The position numbers were made by a program, and so were the translations under genes. The notes under the pieces are model-generated. The model did not search any database. It was not told where the DNA came from and saw nothing but the letters and a program-made list of their open reading frames with translations. 64,000 nucleotides of DNA from Paracoccus contaminans (GTDB lineage: Bacteria > Pseudomonadota > Alphaproteobacteria > Rhodobacterales > Rhodobacteraceae): the NCBI RefSeq assembly GCF_002105555.1, contig NZ_CP020612.1, forward strand, positions 186,001-250,000, written 5' to 3'. Of this stretch, positions 23,943-33,417 are shown piece by piece. The first letter of the stretch is position 1, and each line of letters opens with the position of its first letter.

Positions 23943-24829
23943 CCGCCCCCCGCAACCCTCCGCCGGGCCTGCCGAGGCTCGACCCGCCCGGCGCGGAGCC
24001 CGCCTACGAGGTCGGCTATGCCCGCCCGCCCGCCGCCCACCGCTTCCAGAAGGGGCGGTCCGGAAATCCGCGCGGCCGCCCCAAGGGCGCGAAGAACAAG
24101 CGCCCCGCCCTCAACGAGGAGCGTCTCAAGTCCATCATCCTCGACGAGGCCTATCGCGGCATCGACATCCGCGAAGGTGATCGCACCCTCACCGTCCCCA
24201 TGGCCCAGGCCGTCATGCGCGCCATCGCCCACAACGCCGTCAAGGGAAAGCACTTCTCCCAGAAACTCTTCGCCGAACTCGTCGGCGACATCGAGCGCGC
24301 CAGCTTCCAGCTGAACGCCGAGTACTTCCGCTCCGCCGTCACCTACAAGGACGCGTGGGAGGCGGAGTTGCGCCGCCGGAGGACCCACGGCATCACCTCC
24401 CTTCCCGACCCGGTCCCGCACCCGGACCACCTGGTCCTCGACGCCCGCGCGGGAACGGTACGCGTGATCGGGCCGATGACGCGCGAAGAAAAGGACGTGT
24501 ACGACGCCGCGACCGACGAGTTTGCCGAGCTGCTCTGGATCCTTGCGGCCACGCGCGACAAGCTGGCCCGCGCCCGCAGCGCAAAAAGGAAACAGACGCT
24601 GCAGGAAATCCTCGAGCGCCTCGGTCAGCGCGAGCCGAGCTACCGTGCCATCCTCCCACCCGACATGCAGGCCAAGGCCGCAGCCCGCGCCGAAAGGTTC
24701 GCCGCCGACATCGCCGATCCTCAAACCGCAGAACAGGCCAGAGCGGCAAGGCAGCAGTCACGGCACACCCGCCAGCTCCTGCTCCTCCATGCCAAGAAAC
24801 GGGAGGAAGAGATCCGAAAATCCCGGTGA
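23939..24829 (+). CDS. DUF5681 domain-containing protein
   Basis: 296 residues starting at a GTG that overlaps the methyltransferase stop (GTGA). N-terminal DUF5681 signature RFQKGRSGNPRGRPKGAKNK (residues about 37-56), then a helical, charged region and an Ala/Arg/Gln-rich C-terminus. The GRPKGAKNK stretch resembles an AT-hook-like basic segment. In many alphaproteobacterial prophages this family lies between a ParB-methyltransferase and packaging genes; here no terminase follows, so it looks like a surviving fragment of such a module. Function unknown. Confidence 0.85.
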   Translation: MTAPRNPPPGLPRLDPPGAEPAYEVGYARPPAAHRFQKGRSGNPRGRPKGAKNKRPALNEERLKSIILDEAYRGIDIREGDRTLTVPMAQAVMRAIAHNAVKGKHFSQKLFAELVGDIERASFQLNAEYFRSAVTYKDAWEAELRRRRTHGITSLPDPVPHPDHLVLDARAGTVRVIGPMTREEKDVYDAATDEFAELLWILAATRDKLARARSAKRKQTLQEILERLGQREPSYRAILPPDMQAKAAARAERFAADIADPQTAEQARAARQQSRHTRQLLLLHAKKREEEIRKSR

Positions 24830-24926
24830 TCACCGCACTATGCCGGTCGCATCAACACGTCGATGACAGCGTCGCTTGAGAATAGAGATCGAACAACTCG
24901 GTCGCGCTTTGGCCTGAGCGCCAGAC

Positions 24927-27722
24927 CTATTCTGCCGGCTCGGCGACGGCCCCGTGCTTTGTAACGATGTCCTGCACCTCGCCCGGCTTGAACGCGACAT
25001 CCCAAGCCCAGCGTCCGAAACCGCCTGCTGCATTGATCGCCTTCACCCATTCGTTCAGCGCGTCCCGCTTGGCCTTGTTCTGAAGACTGTCGGTGCCCTT
25101 GATCTCGAGTGCGAGGATCGTGCCGCCAGCAAGACGGACCAGGAAATCCGGGACGTATCGCCGCCGGGAGCCCGCCCACATGTAGTAGATCTGGAAACCG
25201 AGGTGATCGTTCTTGGCGTAGGCAAGAACGTCCTCGCGCTTCTCGAAGACATTGGCCGCGTGGCCTTCCCAGGCAGAATCTCCCACCAGATGGCTGATGT
25301 GCGACTTGGTCGTCGGGAAGCACGGCTTGGTCGTGTACCAGGTGCGCATCGAGCCGGTGGCACCAATCGGATTTTCCTCGTCGAAAACCGGCGTCAGGCG
25401 TTCCGTATTCTGCTCCGTCACATTGCTCAGCACATGCTGAACGATGAGGTCGATGTTGAGTGCGATCAGGATCCGCCTCCGAAGCGGGTCAGTGTGAAAC
25501 AGCGACGGGATGTTGAGGCGGTCCGAGTTGAGGAACGCCTCGACGATCCTGACCAGCTGCGCCGCCAGATACTCGTGCGTGCCGGTGAACCCATGGCTCA
25601 GCTCGGCAAACGCCTTCCGTGCAGCCTGGAACACGAGGCGCTGCAGACGGAAGCCATCCGGTAGCTTCTCAAGGTCGATCGCGGTGACCTTGCCCATGTC
25701 CGTCGCGCCGCCGAGCGCAGGGGCGAGCTCGGCGCTGATCGGTGTGCTGGCTGGGTCGAGCACCAGTGGCTGCACCTTGCTCCAGTCAATCGCGAGCTCC
25801 GGTTTGACGACCGTCTCCACGCGCAGCACGTTCGGCCAGCGAAGTTCCAGATGGGCCCGGTCGGGCACCACCTCGATCTGCGTGGTGGGCTTCGGCGGTG
25901 GCGGCGCCTCACCGCCTTCGCCGGTCTCCGAGATCGAGAGCGGCACGCCGAAGACGTTGACGTATTCGGGCAGGAACAGGCCGTTCTCGTCAGTGTCGTA
26001 GGACACCCGGCGCAGTCCGCGTCCTACGACCTGTTCGCAGAGCAACTGGGACGTGAAGGCCCGGAGCCCCATGATGTGCGTCACATTCTTGGCGTCCCAT
26101 CCCTCCGACAGCATCGCCACCGATATGACGTTCTGAAGGTCCTGACCGGCGGCACCCCTTTTCCCGACATTGTCCACGATCTCGCGCAGCAGTTCTTCCT
26201 TCTTAAGGGCAAGGAACTGCTGGCGGCGCGTTTCGGGAAGGTCTGCCGCGTCGATGATCTCCTTCAAGCGCGCCTCGTAGTCCTTGTCGGATGAGGCGGT
26301 GTCGCCGATCTCTGCCTTCTCGAGCACTTTCGAGTCGACGCGAAGCGTCCGGTCTGGCGCGTGCAACTCGGGCCAATGTGCATCGCCCTTGTTGAAATAA
26401 CTCTCGATGCGGGCCGCGGTCTCCGTGCGGTTGCAGACGGTGAGCATGACCGGAGGCGAATGATGCCCGGCTTCTCGCCACTGCCGACGCGTTTCCCGCC
26501 AGTCGGCGCCGAGGAGCGTGTAGGCGTCCTGCACCAGCTTCGGCAGTGCTTCGTGGGGTTCGGCTTTTGCCCGGTTCAGGTCCTCGGAGACGGACGGGTC
26601 GCGATAGATGTGATAAAGCTTCGACCGGAGCGTCTTGGCGTCCGGGACAGCATCGTCGCGGACAACGACACGCGGCGTCTTCACGAGCCCGGCCTCGATC
26701 GCGTCGTTCAGCCCGAAATCCGAGACGATCCAGTCGAACAGCGCCGTGTCGGTGCTCTTCTTCCCTGTCGGGGCGAAGGGCGTGGCCGAGAGGTCGAAAC
26801 AGCGCTGGATGCGCCGGGTCTTGTGGATGCGGTCCAGACCCTCGATCCAGCGGGTCGCTTCGTCTAGGTCGATGCCTTGTTCCGCGGCCGCCTTCTTGCT
26901 GATCTTCACCTCGGGCGGCTTGCGGTAGGCGTGGTGCGCTTCGTCGTTGATGACGATGATGTCCTTGTGCGCCGCCAGCTTGCCCAGCACCCGCCGCGTG
27001 AAGGCCTCGTCGGACTCGCGCCCCTTCTTCACCACCGAGCGGTCCGCTTCCTTCAGCGGCATCAGCGTGTGCCAGTTCTCGATCAGCACCTCCGCTTGGT
27101 TCAGCTTCTGGCGCAGGGCCTCGGACGGGCACAGGTTGAACTCGTCGTAGTAGCTGCCCTCGCTGGGCAGCAGCACCTGCAGCCGTTCCTTCACGGTCAG
27201 GCCAGGGGCCACGATGAACACGGCGCGGCTGAAGTCTTTGTTCCGTTTCGGATAGGTCAGCGCGTTCAGCACCTGCCAGGTGATGATCATCGCCATCACC
27301 GTGGTCTTGCCCGCGCCCGTCGCCATCTTGTTGCAAAGACGCTCCCACACCCCGCCATCGCCGGGGATCGCGATGCCCTGCTTGTAGGCCTCGGCCCCCT
27401 CGACCCACCAGATCAGCGTCTCGATGGCCTCGAGCTGGCAGAAATAAAACGGGTACTGCCGCGCATCGCGGTCGTGCCAGTGGTCCAGCAGCTTCCGAGT
27501 GACGATGGTGACACCGGGCCAGCCGTCCCCGCGCCACTGATCCACGCGCGCCCGGATCGTGTTCACCAGGTCGAGAACCTCGGTGCGCTTGGTGTTGTTC
27601 CGCGCATCGAAGACCTCGTAGCTCGCCGGCCGCCGCTCGGGCTTGATCTCCAGCTTGCCGCCCTTGCCCTCGATCCAATGCTGTGCGGGGCACTCGAATG
27701 GCGTGTTGATGATAAGGGACAT
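24927..27722 (-). CDS. Type III-like restriction endonuclease subunit (Res)
   Basis: 931 residues, SF2 helicase-nuclease. Walker A KMATGAGKTTVM (about 132-143), DEAH box VINDEAHHAY (260-263), motif III LSATPF (311-316), motif VI-like QVVGRGLRRVSYD, and a C-terminal PD-(D/E)xK nuclease with VPDFLV and ALEIKG (near residues 865-885). It hydrolyses ATP to translocate and cut DNA together with the Mod subunit encoded 3 bases upstream on the same strand. Complete by length, with all catalytic motifs visible. Confidence 0.92.
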   Translation of the reverse strand: MSLIINTPFECPAQHWIEGKGGKLEIKPERRPASYEVFDARNNTKRTEVLDLVNTIRARVDQWRGDGWPGVTIVTRKLLDHWHDRDARQYPFYFCQLEAIETLIWWVEGAEAYKQGIAIPGDGGVWERLCNKMATGAGKTTVMAMIITWQVLNALTYPKRNKDFSRAVFIVAPGLTVKERLQVLLPSEGSYYDEFNLCPSEALRQKLNQAEVLIENWHTLMPLKEADRSVVKKGRESDEAFTRRVLGKLAAHKDIIVINDEAHHAYRKPPEVKISKKAAAEQGIDLDEATRWIEGLDRIHKTRRIQRCFDLSATPFAPTGKKSTDTALFDWIVSDFGLNDAIEAGLVKTPRVVVRDDAVPDAKTLRSKLYHIYRDPSVSEDLNRAKAEPHEALPKLVQDAYTLLGADWRETRRQWREAGHHSPPVMLTVCNRTETAARIESYFNKGDAHWPELHAPDRTLRVDSKVLEKAEIGDTASSDKDYEARLKEIIDAADLPETRRQQFLALKKEELLREIVDNVGKRGAAGQDLQNVISVAMLSEGWDAKNVTHIMGLRAFTSQLLCEQVVGRGLRRVSYDTDENGLFLPEYVNVFGVPLSISETGEGGEAPPPPKPTTQIEVVPDRAHLELRWPNVLRVETVVKPELAIDWSKVQPLVLDPASTPISAELAPALGGATDMGKVTAIDLEKLPDGFRLQRLVFQAARKAFAELSHGFTGTHEYLAAQLVRIVEAFLNSDRLNIPSLFHTDPLRRRILIALNIDLIVQHVLSNVTEQNTERLTPVFDEENPIGATGSMRTWYTTKPCFPTTKSHISHLVGDSAWEGHAANVFEKREDVLAYAKNDHLGFQIYYMWAGSRRRYVPDFLVRLAGGTILALEIKGTDSLQNKAKRDALNEWVKAINAAGGFGRWAWDVAFKPGEVQDIVTKHGAVAEPAE

Positions 27723-27725
27723 GGC

Positions 27726-30700
27726 CTATCCCTCGAGCGGCATGATCTTGAGCGACTCGATCCCGCGGTCGTCCACGATCTTGACCGCGATCCGGCTGTT
27801 CTCGCCCGCCTCGAACGGCAGCGAGACGGTGCCGTGGAACTGTTCCAACAGGTCCTCGTCCAGCTCGGCGCGCACCGTCCTGCGCAGGCGGTTCCAGCCG
27901 CCCTTCGCATCCGCCATCGGGAAGAACACCTGATGCGGCATCAGCGAGCGGTTGTCGTAGTCGGTATCCAGCGACCACATCGCGATCTGCGTCTTGCCGC
28001 CCGACACCAGATCGCCCTTGCGCGGATCGAAATAGTCGAAGCCGTTCACCTCGACCTCCCACATCCCGTCCTTGCGCTTGCGCAGCTCCACGTCCGGCTG
28101 GCCCATCAGCCAGAAGGACTGGTTCGAGGAACGCTTCTTCTTGAGATCCTCGGTCAAGAGGTCGGTGTTCATCTGCGCCTTGAGCAGCGTGACGCCGGGC
28201 CAGTTCACCTCGTCAATGTCTTTCGCGGCCTCCGGGTCGAAGGTGAAGGCGCAGAACAGGATGAATTTCGGCGACGGGCGCAGGGTCTCGGCCTCGGTCA
28301 GGGCCAGTTCCACCTGCCGCTGCTCCAGCGCTGCGTGCTCGGGGCCGAAGCTGACGACGACGCGCTCGCCCGTATCGGCGAGCGACCCACTGGCGTGGAT
28401 GTATTTCAGCCCCGGCAGCGTCTCGAACTCGGCGAAGCGGAGCATGGCGCCGCCCTTGCCGCGCACGCCGGTCTTGAGCAGTTCATCGCGCCACAGCGCC
28501 TGGCGCGAGGTCTCGCCGGAGCGGGCGACGGTCTCGTCGGCTTCCTGCGGCGGCATGCTCTCGTCCAGCGACAGGACGGTCGGCGCCGGCACCGCCTCGA
28601 CTGAGAAGGGCCCGCAGATGCGCAGCTTGGATTTGTCGATGCGCGGCTTGTCGTAGAGCGTTTCCTGCTCGGCATGGTCGGCGATGGACTGGTCCATGCG
28701 GCGCTGCATCGCCTGCCGGGCGGCGTGGAAGGCATCGAAGGGCGCGCGGGCAGCCTCGGGCCAATCGTCCGGCCAATCGAAGGGCACTTCCCATTCGTGC
28801 AGGGTGTCGCCCTTGGCGAAGTCCACCGGCTTGCCCTTGCGCGCGCCCTGCGCGGGCTTGAGCGGCTTCGTCGGGGCGGCGGCCAGTGCGGTGTTGAGGC
28901 CCTCCAGCGCCGCCGTGATTTTCGGGTGATCGTCGTCGAAGATCGTGTCGATGTCGGGGTTAGTAACAATGTTCTTGAGCATGATGTGCGGCACGGTGTC
29001 GTAATCGAAACCACCTTTCAGCCCCTCATGCGGATACCGCAGGGCGTAGTAGTCGAAACTCGCAGTCATCAGCCTTTGCTTGGCGAGCGTAATCGCCACG
29101 CGCGAGGTGTCACACGTGATCCATCGTCTTCCCCATTTCTCGGCGACGGCCGCAGTCGTGCCTGAGCCACACGTCGGATCCAGCACGAGATCGCCCGGGT
29201 CGGTGGCCATGATCATGCAGCGCTCGACGACCTTCTCGGACGTTTCCACCACGTAGCGCTTCTCGGAAGCAAAGCCGGCGATACCGGTATCAGCCCACAT
29301 GTTGTCTTCTTTGAATGCTGCGAAATCATCAAAGTATCGGACGTAATAGAGTCCGGAACTTGTGGCGCTCAGGCGACCTGCTTTCAAAAGCCGCTCCATG
29401 CCGATTTCGTTGGTCTTCCAGCGGACCTTCTCAGATGGCCGAAGCGTGGCTCCTTGGAAATCAACTGGAAACCAGGACGCAGCGCCCTCTCCTTTGTCTC
29501 TGCCTGCGCCTTGGCTGGTAAGGTTGTCTATTCGAAATACACGCGCGCCATTTTCAAGTTTCACTGGATCCTGCAATTCCTCCTTGAGAATTGGACGCTC
29601 CGCCAGGTTCGGAAGACGTACCTTTTTATAGGCCGCGCCTCCGGTTCCACCGACCTCTTTCAACACATACGGTTGGCGAAACTTCAAGTTGGGCTTATCT
29701 TTCGCATAAAAGAGGATGAGGTCGTAAGTTCCGGAGAGATTCTCTGAAGTTGCACTCGATGTTTTTGTGAAAATGATCTGAGATACAAAATTTTCACCGC
29801 CAAAAACTTCATCCAATATATCGCGCACCAAGTGGCAATTCTCTTCCCCGATCTGCACGAACACGGATCCACTATCGCTAAGTAGCTCACGCGCCAGCAT
29901 GAGCCGATCGCGCAGATAGGTGAGATAGGAGTGGATACCGAGTTCCCAGGCGTCCCGGAATGCCTTGATCATCTCGGGTTCCTGGGTGAGGTCGTCGTCC
30001 GAGCGGTCCTTCACGTCGCGCTTGTTCGTGAAGGGCTGGAAGTTCGACCCGTATTTGATGCCGTAGGGCGGATCGATGTAGATCATCTGAACCTTGCCGC
30101 CCATGCTCTCCTTGGTCAGGAGCGAGTTCATCACCAGGAGGCTGTCGCCCGCCACCAGCCGGTTCGACCAGCCCTTCTCGTGGTGGTAGAAATCCAGCGC
30201 CTGGCGCAGCGGCAGGTTCTCGAACGGCGCGGCGAACAGGTCAGGCTGCTGCCACTGCGCCGCGCCGTCCTTGCCCTTCAGCCGCTTGGCCGCGTTGGCG
30301 AGGATCGTCGCCGGGTCCACCCGTTCATGGACATGGAGCGAGACGGTATCGACCTCGACGCTCGTCCGCTCCGCCTTGCCCGTCCAGTTGAGGTAAGGCG
30401 CCTGCAGCCGCTTCAGCTCCTGCAGCGCGTCCTTCATTCGCTCCGGATCGCCGCTGGCCAGCGCATCGTCGATCAGCTTCTCGATCCCCGCCCGTGCGCT
30501 GTCGAAGTTGAGCACCGGGTCGAGATGCGGGTCATAGGCCCAGACCGTCTTCTCGCCATCCGGATCGGTGCCGGCATGGACCATGCCCACCTCAGGGTTG
30601 TTGACCCGCGTCTCGCCGTGGCGGTAGCTGAGAACCTGCGTAGGGCCGTTCGACTTGCGCGCGACCTTCTTCCCGCGAGAGGCGGCACGCTGCCGCGGCG

Positions 30701-31001
30701 CAGGCTCGTCGGTCGGCGTCAGCTCGAACCCTTCCTCGTCGTCGGCATCCTCGTCCCAGGCGTCCTCGCCGTCCTCCTCATCCTCGTCAGCATCGACCAC
30801 CCGCATGATCGACCCGCCCCGCCCACGGCCGCGCGCAAGAAGCCCGTCATCGACCAACGCATCACGCGCGGCGACGTAGTCGTCATCGGTCAGGCCCGGC
30901 ACACGCTCGCGCAGCAGCGCCATCATCGCACCATTCCCGATGGAGGAGCCGTCGCCTGGGACCAGGGACAGGATCAGAGCGGACAGACTGCTGTCAGACA
31001 T
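27726..31001 (-). CDS. Large type III-like DNA methyltransferase subunit (Mod)
   Basis: 1091 residues, well above the usual 550-700 for Mod. The N-terminal 270 residues include a small helical domain and a strongly acidic stretch (DADEDEEDGEDAWDEDADDE). The catalytic core has MIYIDPPYGIKYGSN near residue 308 and LDPTCGSGTTAAVAEKWGRR near 607 (beta class). A C-terminal extension of about 400 residues follows. DPPY suggests N6-adenine. The internal segment 29280-29880 is more AT-rich, as in target-recognition domains. Start at 31001 (MSDSSLSALILSL); only about 28 bases separate it from the iolD remnant, and no clear ribosome site is seen. Confidence 0.88.
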   Translation of the reverse strand: MSDSSLSALILSLVPGDGSSIGNGAMMALLRERVPGLTDDDYVAARDALVDDGLLARGRGRGGSIMRVVDADEDEEDGEDAWDEDADDEEGFELTPTDEPAPRQRAASRGKKVARKSNGPTQVLSYRHGETRVNNPEVGMVHAGTDPDGEKTVWAYDPHLDPVLNFDSARAGIEKLIDDALASGDPERMKDALQELKRLQAPYLNWTGKAERTSVEVDTVSLHVHERVDPATILANAAKRLKGKDGAAQWQQPDLFAAPFENLPLRQALDFYHHEKGWSNRLVAGDSLLVMNSLLTKESMGGKVQMIYIDPPYGIKYGSNFQPFTNKRDVKDRSDDDLTQEPEMIKAFRDAWELGIHSYLTYLRDRLMLARELLSDSGSVFVQIGEENCHLVRDILDEVFGGENFVSQIIFTKTSSATSENLSGTYDLILFYAKDKPNLKFRQPYVLKEVGGTGGAAYKKVRLPNLAERPILKEELQDPVKLENGARVFRIDNLTSQGAGRDKGEGAASWFPVDFQGATLRPSEKVRWKTNEIGMERLLKAGRLSATSSGLYYVRYFDDFAAFKEDNMWADTGIAGFASEKRYVVETSEKVVERCMIMATDPGDLVLDPTCGSGTTAAVAEKWGRRWITCDTSRVAITLAKQRLMTASFDYYALRYPHEGLKGGFDYDTVPHIMLKNIVTNPDIDTIFDDDHPKITAALEGLNTALAAAPTKPLKPAQGARKGKPVDFAKGDTLHEWEVPFDWPDDWPEAARAPFDAFHAARQAMQRRMDQSIADHAEQETLYDKPRIDKSKLRICGPFSVEAVPAPTVLSLDESMPPQEADETVARSGETSRQALWRDELLKTGVRGKGGAMLRFAEFETLPGLKYIHASGSLADTGERVVVSFGPEHAALEQRQVELALTEAETLRPSPKFILFCAFTFDPEAAKDIDEVNWPGVTLLKAQMNTDLLTEDLKKKRSSNQSFWLMGQPDVELRKRKDGMWEVEVNGFDYFDPRKGDLVSGGKTQIAMWSLDTDYDNRSLMPHQVFFPMADAKGGWNRLRRTVRAELDEDLLEQFHGTVSLPFEAGENSRIAVKIVDDRGIESLKIMPLEG

Positions 31002-31029
31002 GCGTAAGGCTTCGCGGAAAAACGATTGT

Positions 31030-32334
31030 GATTGCGGCCCGGTGGTGCTGGCCTTCTGCCAGGACGTGCAGGCCGAGGCCCATGACTGGCCCGAGGCGTT
31101 CTTTGCCCCCCGCACCTGGCGCATCCGCCGCCCCGAACCCGATGCGGCGGAACTGGCCGAGGTCGCGGCCCTGCTGCGCGCCGGGCAGCGCCCCGTGATC
31201 GTGGCGGGGGGCGGCGTGATCTATTCCGGGGCCGAGGCGCGGCTGGCCGATTTCGCCCGCACCCACCGCATCCCCATCGTGGAAACGCAGGCCGGCAAGG
31301 GCGCGGTGGACTGGAGCGATCCGCTCAACCACGGCTCGCCCGGCGTCACCGGGACGGATGCAGGCAATGCGCTGGTCGCGGCTGCCGATGTCATCCTGGG
31401 GATCGGGACGCGCTTTCAGGACTTCACCACCGGATCATGGACGGCCTTTGCCAATGAGGGCCGCAAGCTGATCTCGGTCAACGTCACCGGCTATGACGGG
31501 ATGAAGCACGGCGCGGTGCCGCTGGTGGCCGACGCGCTGGTGGCGCTGGACCGGCTTGGCGCCGCGCTGGGCGATCACCGCTTTGCAGAACCACACCCAG
31601 CCCCGCGTGCGGCGTGGTTTGCCCTGTCGGACCGCGCCACCGCCGCGCCCGGCCAGGCGGGCCTGCCATCCGACGCACAGGTCATCGGCGCGGTGCAGCG
31701 TCAGGCGGGGCCTGATACCGTCGTCATGTGCGCCGCCGGCACCATGCCCGGCGCGCTGCAGGTGCTGTGGCGCGCCGCACCCGGCGGCTATCACATGGAA
31801 TACGGCTATTCCTGCATGGGATACGAGATCGCGGGTGCCCTCGGCATCGCCATGGCGCGCCCCGCGGCGCATGTCGTCTGCATGGTCGGCGATGGCAGCT
31901 ACATGATGGCCAACAGCGAACTGGCGACGGCCGTGATGATGCGCGTGCCCTTCACCGTCGTGCTGACCGACAACCGCGGTTACGGCTGCATCAACCGCCT
32001 GCAGCAGGAATGCGGCGGGGCCGAGTTCAACAACATGTACGCAACCAGCAACATCGCGGTGCAGCCGCAGATCGACTTTGTAGCCCATGCGGCCAGCATG
32101 GGCGCGCACGCCGTCAAGGCGGACGGCATCGCCGCGCTGGAACGCGAGATCGCCGCCGCGCGCAGCCGCGACGTGCCCACCGTCATCGTCATCGACACCG
32201 AGGCGGAAACCGGCGCCAGCATCGGCGGCGGCTGGTGGGACGTGGCTGTCCCGCAGGTCGGGGCAACCGACCGCCTGCGCGAGGCCCGCGCGGGCTATGA
32301 CGCCAACACCGCCAAACAGCAGCTTGTGAACTGA
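31030..32334 (+). pseudogene. iolD: 5'-truncated iolD (trihydroxycyclohexane-1,2-dione hydrolase)
   Basis: IolD is a thiamine-diphosphate enzyme that opens the ring of the inositol catabolite 3D-trihydroxycyclohexane-1,2-dione. About 434 residues remain of an expected 610-640. The frame resumes at DCGPVVLAFCQDVQAEAHDW, equivalent to roughly residue 175-185 of intact IolD. The central domain and the ThDP-binding domain (VCMVGDGSYMMANSELATAV, TDNRGYGCINRLQQE) are intact, but the N-terminal PYR domain needed for cofactor activation is gone and is not elsewhere in the window. Upstream sequence switches directly to the mod gene on the other strand. Confidence 0.9.
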
Positions 32335-32341
32335 GGCAGCG

Positions 32342-33235
32342 ATGATCCTTTTCGGCACCAACCCGATCGCCTGGACCAATGACGACGATCATTCGATCGG
32401 CGCGCATCTGACGCTGGACGACTGCCTGTCCGACTGCCGGCAGATCGGCTTTGACGGCATCGAAAAAGGGCACCTGATGCCCGACGACGGCGCGGCGCTC
32501 AAGGCGCGGCTGGGCGGCTACGGCCTGCGCTTTGTCGGGGCCTGGCATTCGACGAACCTGCTGACGAATGACATCGACACCGAAAAGGCCGCCCTGATGC
32601 GCATGATCGAGATGATCCGCGCCGCCGGCGGCAGCCATATCAACGCCTGCGAATGTTCCAACACCGTCCACGGCAACGACGCGGTGGCGGTCAATGACCG
32701 CCCCGTCATGTCGGATGCCGAATGGGACCGCTTCAGCACCGGGTATGAGGAACTGTCCCGCTTTGCGCGCGAACAGGGCGCGGTGATGGGCTATCACCAC
32801 CACATGGGCACGATCATCGAAAGCCCGGCCGACATCGACCGTTTCATGGACATGGCCGGGCCGGACACGCGGCTGTTGCTGGACACCGGGCACTGCCTGT
32901 TCGGCGGCGGCGATCCGGCGGCGATGGCGCGCAGATACATGGACCGCGTGACCCACATCCACGCCAAGAACATCCGCCGCCCGGTGATGGAACAGGTGCG
33001 GGCCGAAGGGCTGTCCTTCCTCGAAGGGGTGCGGCGCGGGGTCTTCACCGTTCCGGGCGACCCCGAGGGCTGCGTCGATTTCCCCCCGGTGCTGAAAGCG
33101 GCAGCCGATGCGGGCTATCAGGGCTGGCTGGTGATCGAGGCCGAACAGGACAGCGCCCTGCGCAATCCGCTGGAATACCAGGGCATGGGCAACCGCGCCC
33201 TGCGCCGGATGGCGGCGGAGGCAGGCCTCGTCTGA
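32342..33235 (+). CDS. iolE: Myo-inosose-2 dehydratase
   Basis: Dehydrates 2-keto-myo-inositol to trihydroxycyclohexane-dione, the step before IolD. 297-residue TIM-barrel protein of the xylose-isomerase-like family starting ILFGTNPIAWTNDDD, with GYHHHMGTIIESPADIDRFM, LLLDTGHCLFGGGDP and HIHAKNIRRPVMEQ supplying the metal-binding residues, and WLVIEAEQDSALRNPLEY near the end. It begins 7 bases after the iolD stop, same operon, and looks intact. Because iolD and its 5' region are lost, its normal promoter may be missing. Confidence 0.95.
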   Translation: MILFGTNPIAWTNDDDHSIGAHLTLDDCLSDCRQIGFDGIEKGHLMPDDGAALKARLGGYGLRFVGAWHSTNLLTNDIDTEKAALMRMIEMIRAAGGSHINACECSNTVHGNDAVAVNDRPVMSDAEWDRFSTGYEELSRFAREQGAVMGYHHHMGTIIESPADIDRFMDMAGPDTRLLLDTGHCLFGGGDPAAMARRYMDRVTHIHAKNIRRPVMEQVRAEGLSFLEGVRRGVFTVPGDPEGCVDFPPVLKAAADAGYQGWLVIEAEQDSALRNPLEYQGMGNRALRRMAAEAGLV

Positions 33236-33417
33236 TGCTGATCGACCCGGACCACCCGTTCTTCCGCCCCCTGTGGGTGCGCCTGCTGACCGTGGCGCTG
33301 CCGCTGGCCTGGGCGGGGGTCGAGGCGCGGACCGGTGCGCCCGGCTGGGCGCTGATGTTCGCGGCGGCAGGGCTTTATGCCCTCGCCGCGCTGTTCCTGA
33401 TGCGGAGGAAACGATGA
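33235..33417 (+). CDS. Small two-TM membrane protein (DUF3329-like)
   Basis: 60 residues, ATG overlapping the iolE stop (TGATG), with its own stop overlapping the iolB start (ATGA). It begins MLIDPDHPFFRPLWVRLLTV and has two membrane segments (about 15-32 and 36-54) and a basic C-terminus. The N-terminal DHPFFRPLW pattern is one I associate with small DUF3329-type proteins of Rhodobacteraceae. Function unknown; tight coupling on both sides shows that it is translated. Confidence 0.7.
   Translation: MLIDPDHPFFRPLWVRLLTVALPLAWAGVEARTGAPGWALMFAAAGLYALAALFLMRRKR

Larger units (their letters stand above)
18394..31029. mobile_element. Second accessory block: serine-recombinase element with phage-like and type III R-M genes
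   Basis: Contains a large serine recombinase, DUF2924, XRE/ImmA regulators, a ParB-methyltransferase fusion, a DUF5681 gene and a large Mod/Res pair. The right edge is set where the reading frame of iolD resumes (about 31030). The left edge is unclear, somewhere between attR of the first element and the CAGGGAA repeats. No matching terminal repeats were found by eye. It may be one island or a pile-up of several; the absence of the 5' part of iolD on the left means the present arrangement is not a simple insertion. Confidence 0.55.

Noticed and set aside
30940..31029. An upstream start for iolD in the accessory block
   Set aside because: These 30 codons overlap the 5' end of mod on the other strand and do not resemble IolD.
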